A stretch of 64,000 nucleotides of DNA from a bacterium (GTDB lineage Archaea; Nanoarchaeota; Nanoarchaeia; Woesearchaeales; UBA10216). How positions within the stretch are numbered: position 1 is the stretch's first letter; each line of letters opens with the position of its first letter. The stretch spans positions 22,755-86,754 of the forward strand of contig JAAGZO010001228.1 of assembly GCA_024206195.1 (NCBI GenBank), in the 5' to 3' direction. The notes beneath the pieces are model-generated. The model was given only the letters and a program-made list of their open reading frames with translations. It was not told where the DNA came from and made no database searches. Below, in pieces: positions 61,232 to 64,000 of the stretch. Both the position numbers and the translations under genes were made by a program.

Positions 61232-61284
61232 CCACAAAGTTTAAATACCCTAAAACAAACTTCTTCTCTTATGGGGGTGTGGTT

Positions 61285-62055
61285 ATGAATCCTGAAAAGG
61301 AGATTGTCAACCTTTGGTTAAACAGGAAAGGTTTCTTTACTATTAAGGATATCAATGCAGGCAAGAGAGTAATTGACATCATTGCAATTAAGCAGGTCAA
61401 GGATGGTCCTGAGGTGCAGCACGTAGAGGTGAACTGCACTATTTCTCAGAAAGTTCATACTTCAAAGGAAAAAGAAGAGCTTCTAAAAAAATTCAATGAT
61501 GAGGCTGTTAAAAAAACAGTCAAGAAATCAATAAAGGAATACTTAGGAACAGAAGCAGCATACCACAAAGTCTTAGTTTCAAGCAGCGATGTTATCCTGG
61601 AAAATGTCCATGTAACAAATTTCAGCGAGGTTCTTTCTTTTGTTGTGAAAAACCTTGACAAGCAAAACTATGGAAACCCTACAACAAGGACAATGCAGCT
61701 TGTGAAATACCAGCTGATGTCAGACCCAGAAAGAATTGCAGCCCTAATGGGCCAGGACAAGAAGCACAAATCACTCACTTACATGGGCAGAGAGGAGTTC
61801 CTGAGCAAAATGCTAAAGCAGGATGTTGCAAAGAAGATATTCAGAAAGTCTGCTAACGAGAAAATACTTATTGAACTTCTAAAAGAATCAACTTTAAAGC
61901 AGCCAGAAAGACTGGCAAAAGCGCTGAATGATGTCCTTACAAAGCGCACAAGCAACAAATTCTTCAATGTTCTTCTAAAACAAAAAGGAATGAAAGAAGC
62001 AGTAAAAGAAGAAATAGTTAAGGACCAGAAATCGCTTGCATCTTTCTTAAAATGA
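61285..62055 (+). CDS. Restriction-endonuclease-fold protein of unknown role
   Basis: The N-terminal part (EKEIVNLWLNRKGFFTIKDI, RVIDIIAIKQVKDGPEVQHV-EVNCTISQKVH) has the PD-(D/E)xK pattern: E4/E6, D-IIAIK and VEV. The C-terminal half is helical (DPERIAALMGQDKKHKSLTY). It may cut or bind nucleic acid. ATG 61285 has GGGGGTG upstream; the leaderless TATA (gtttaaata, 61239-61247) fits ATG 61271, which opens a 5-codon ORF ending over this start (TTATGA). It overlaps the endonuclease IV gene by 4 bases. Confidence 0.65.
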   Translation: MNPEKEIVNLWLNRKGFFTIKDINAGKRVIDIIAIKQVKDGPEVQHVEVNCTISQKVHTSKEKEELLKKFNDEAVKKTVKKSIKEYLGTEAAYHKVLVSSSDVILENVHVTNFSEVLSFVVKNLDKQNYGNPTTRTMQLVKYQLMSDPERIAALMGQDKKHKSLTYMGREEFLSKMLKQDVAKKIFRKSANEKILIELLKESTLKQPERLAKALNDVLTKRTSNKFFNVLLKQKGMKEAVKEEIVKDQKSLASFLK

Positions 62056-62825
62056 TACGTTTAGGCACTGCTGGGAATTGCGAAAAGGATATACTCTCCT
62101 CTTTGAAGAGGTTAAAGGAGTTTGGAATAGATGCGCAGGAGGTAGAGTTCACCTACGGCGTAAATATGACTCTTGACACTGCAAAAAAGGCAGGAAAGCT
62201 AGCAAAAGAACTGGGAATAAAACTCAGCATTCATGCTCCTTTTTACATTAATCTTGCATCAGCAGAAAAACATAAGATTGCCGCTTCAAAGAAAAGAATT
62301 CTTGATTCTGCAGAGCGCGGTCATTATTTGAACGCAACGCATATTGTTTTCCACGCAGCCTTCTACGGAAAAAGAACGCATGAAGAAACATACGAAATGG
62401 TAAAGCAGGAAATATTAGACATGCAGCTTTACATGGAAAAAAAGAAGTGGAATACTTCATTAGCTCCAGAGACAACCGGCAAAGCATCCCAATTCGGCAG
62501 CCTGGATGAACTCCTGAAATTGTCAAAAGAAACCGGGTGCAAGATCTGCATTGATTTCGCACACCTCAGGGCAAGAGAGGGAAAAATAAACTACAAAGAA
62601 GTATTTGATAAAATAAAGCACATCAAGCATGTACATGCTCATTTCTCAGGCATAGAATACACTGCAAAGGGAGAAAGAAGGCATCTTGTGATGAATGAAA
62701 AAGATATCGAACCACTCTTAAAAGAAATCATAAAGCGAAAGACAGACATCACAATCATCAGCGAAAGCCCAGTCACCTGGCAGGATGCATTAAAGATGAA
62801 GGCTGTTCTAGAGCATTTAAGATAG
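62052..62825 (+). CDS. nfo: Endonuclease IV-type AP endonuclease
   Basis: The 257-residue TIM-barrel protein has SIHAPFYINLASAEKHKIAA near residue 60, THIVFHAAFYGKRTHEETYE, LAPETTGKASQFGSLDELLK near 137 with the Glu zinc ligand, ICIDFAHLRAREG, HVHAHFSGIEYTAKGERRH and ISESP. These give the His/Glu/Asp trinuclear zinc site of the family. It repairs abasic sites. It overlaps the upstream nuclease-fold gene, so the two may act together in repair. Confidence 0.88.
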   Translation: MIRLGTAGNCEKDILSSLKRLKEFGIDAQEVEFTYGVNMTLDTAKKAGKLAKELGIKLSIHAPFYINLASAEKHKIAASKKRILDSAERGHYLNATHIVFHAAFYGKRTHEETYEMVKQEILDMQLYMEKKKWNTSLAPETTGKASQFGSLDELLKLSKETGCKICIDFAHLRAREGKINYKEVFDKIKHIKHVHAHFSGIEYTAKGERRHLVMNEKDIEPLLKEIIKRKTDITIISESPVTWQDALKMKAVLEHLR

Positions 62826-62856
62826 CTTTTTAAACCCCCCCTTATTCCTATATAGT

Positions 62857-63228
62857 ATGAAAATCCTTATGGATACGAACTTCTTGTTCATACCATTTCA
62901 GTTCAAAGTGGACATATTTGCAGAGCTTGACAGGATTTGCCTGAAATACGAGCTCTATGTAGTAGATAGAACACTAGATGAATTGGAAGGATTGGCCCAA
63001 AATAAGGGAAAACAGGGCCAGGCAGCCCGTCTGGCACTATCATTTATAAAGGCCAAAAACGTAAATATTATAAATACCCGCGAAATCACAAGTGAAAGTG
63101 TTGATAATATTATTGCTTCTCAGCAAAAAGAGGGCTATATTATAGCAACGCAGGATAAAGGATTAAAAAATAAGCTTAAGAAGCCTATGATTGTTTTAAG
63201 GCAGAAAAGCTATCTAGAGATGATCTAA
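62857..63228 (+). CDS. PIN-domain protein (Fcf1/Nob-like group)
   Basis: The 123-residue protein matches the single PIN domain: MKILMDTNFLFIPFQF with the first Asp, VVDRTLDELEGLAQNKGK, SVDNIIASQQKEGYIIATQD with the last acidic residues, and VLRQKSYLEM. PIN proteins cut RNA; this class precedes rpo7 in many archaea and may serve rRNA processing. Leaderless ATG 62857 after ctttttaaacc. The rpo7 start is 3 bases on, so cotranscription is certain. Confidence 0.85.
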   Translation: MKILMDTNFLFIPFQFKVDIFAELDRICLKYELYVVDRTLDELEGLAQNKGKQGQAARLALSFIKAKNVNIINTREITSESVDNIIASQQKEGYIIATQDKGLKNKLKKPMIVLRQKSYLEMI

Positions 63229-63230
63229 AA

Positions 63231-63827
63231 ATGTTTTACAGAACAATGGTTAAGGACCACATAAGAGTACCTCCAGCACTATTCGGAATGCCTGTGAGGG
63301 ACGCAATAGTTGAAAGAATAAAGAGAAAGTACGATGGTTACATCTCAAAGGACTTGGGAATAGTCATTGATATTTGCGATCTAAAGGAAATACATGAGGG
63401 TGTTATAATCCCTGGTGACGGCGCATCATACTACAAAACAGAGTTTGAACTACTAACATTCAAGCCAGAGATGCAGGAGGTTCTTTATGGTAAGATAAAG
63501 GACGTAGCTGACTTTGGTGCTTTCATTAACATGGGAGCAATCGACGGAATGATCCACATTTCTCAAACAATGGATGACTTTGTAAGTTTCAGCAAGGACA
63601 AAGTATTGCTAGGCAAGGACTCAAAGCGCACTCTAAGCGTTGGAGACAAGTGCAAGGCAAGAGTAATTGCAGTAAGCTACAAAGAAGTCACAAACCCAAA
63701 GATTGGTCTCACAATGAGACAGCAGGGTTTAGGCAGGCTGGACTGGTTGGATGAAGAAAATGAACCAAAAGAAGAGAAGCCAGCACCAGAGAAGAAAAAG
63801 GATACTAAGAAGAAGAGCAAAAAATGA
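63231..63827 (+). CDS. rpo7: DNA-directed RNA polymerase subunit Rpo7 (E')
   Basis: The 198-residue protein has the N-terminal RNP-like domain (MFYRTMVKDHIRVPPALFGM) and the S1 RNA-binding domain (EVLYGKIKDVADFGAFINMG, then AIDGMIHISQTMDD and VISYKE-type end IAVSYKEVTNPKIGLTMRQ). With Rpo4 it forms the stalk that binds exiting RNA. A Lys/Glu tail of about 25 residues is added. It overlaps spt4 by 4 bases. Confidence 0.95.
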   Translation: MFYRTMVKDHIRVPPALFGMPVRDAIVERIKRKYDGYISKDLGIVIDICDLKEIHEGVIIPGDGASYYKTEFELLTFKPEMQEVLYGKIKDVADFGAFINMGAIDGMIHISQTMDDFVSFSKDKVLLGKDSKRTLSVGDKCKARVIAVSYKEVTNPKIGLTMRQQGLGRLDWLDEENEPKEEKPAPEKKKDTKKKSKK

Positions 63828-64000
63828 AGAAAAAAGTATGTAAGCAATGCAAAGTATTCGTTGATGATAACGTTTGCCCAATTTGCAAAGGCAATCAGTT
63901 TAGTACAAACTGGCAGGGCAGAATTAATATTCTTAATTCAAAGAAATCTTCAATTGCAAAAAAGCTTAACATAGAACACGATTCAGAATATGTAGTTAAA
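63824..64000 (+). CDS. spt4: Transcription elongation factor Spt4 (Rpo E''), partial
   Basis: The visible 59 residues begin MKKKVCKQCKVFVDDNVCPI-CKGN, with the four Cys of the Spt4 zinc ribbon, then QFSTNWQGRINILNSKKSSI, matching archaeal Spt4. The gene runs off the right window edge. Spt4 pairs with Spt5 to keep RNA polymerase elongating. The PIN-Rpo7-Spt4 order is a conserved archaeal cluster. Confidence 0.93.
   Translation, partial: MKKKVCKQCKVFVDDNVCPICKGNQFSTNWQGRINILNSKKSSIAKKLNIEHDSEYVVK

Overview
This is an archaeal chromosome segment. The transcription and translation genes are archaeal (TFB, Rpo7/Spt4, aIF1A, EF-2, Lsm, eL41, eL37, eL24, eS8, eS28, Taw1, deoxyhypusine synthase). 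Most genes have a TATA box about 22-27 bases before an ATG, as expected for leaderless transcripts; genes inside operons have GGAGG-type ribosome sites that match the CCTCC at the 16S 3' end. The small compact genes, many orphan membrane proteins, rRNA introns, a bacterial-type Rel enzyme and a signal peptidase II suggest a DPANN archaeon, perhaps near Woesearchaeota/Pacearchaeota. That placement is inference and needs a 16S tree.

Layout. 1-1.9 kb: exported and membrane orphans and four tRNA genes, one an intron-bearing tRNA-Ile(TAT). 1.9-4.4 kb: deoxyhypusine synthase plus a PLP decarboxylase preceded by a 16-codon leader ORF, then a DtxR-type regulator. 4.5-7.9 kb: orphan, SIS protein, nucleotidyltransferase, P-loop ATPase and eL41. 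7.9-13.7 kb: rRNA locus, 16S - two protein ORFs - tRNA-Ala(TGC) - 23S, with no 5S seen. The 16S has one intron, the 23S two and tRNA-Ala one; all can be folded as bulge-helix-bulge (BHB) motifs whose cleavage restores the conserved sequence. 13.8-23.2 kb: cation exchanger, U32 protein, GNAT, Rel, TFB, Ogt and a methyltransferase-kinase fusion. 23.2-26.7 kb: uL1-uL10-small protein-L12 and a coiled-coil protein. 26.7-33.4 kb: TolB-like lipoprotein, YdeI-like protein and the operon L7Ae-eS28-eL24-Ndk-Adk-EF-2-uS7.

34.0-40.7 kb is a six-gene operon of membrane and surface proteins: a seven-repeat propeller protein, two tandem Cache sensors and three small membrane proteins. 40.7-43.8 kb: an amino-acid permease fused to a methyltransferase, an N-terminally truncated Dph2, and aIF1A. 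44.8-49.3 kb: a leftward surface-protein operon ending in LspA. 49.4-56.5 kb: DNA glycosylase, eS8, Lsm, eL37, deaminase, kinase-like protein, ValS and MATE transporter. 56.5-64 kb: Tmk, Taw1, membrane proteins, a nuclease-fold protein, endonuclease IV, PIN protein, Rpo7 and the start of Spt4.

No insertion sequence, CRISPR array, prophage or replication origin was recognised, and no gene-free stretch exceeds 300 bases.
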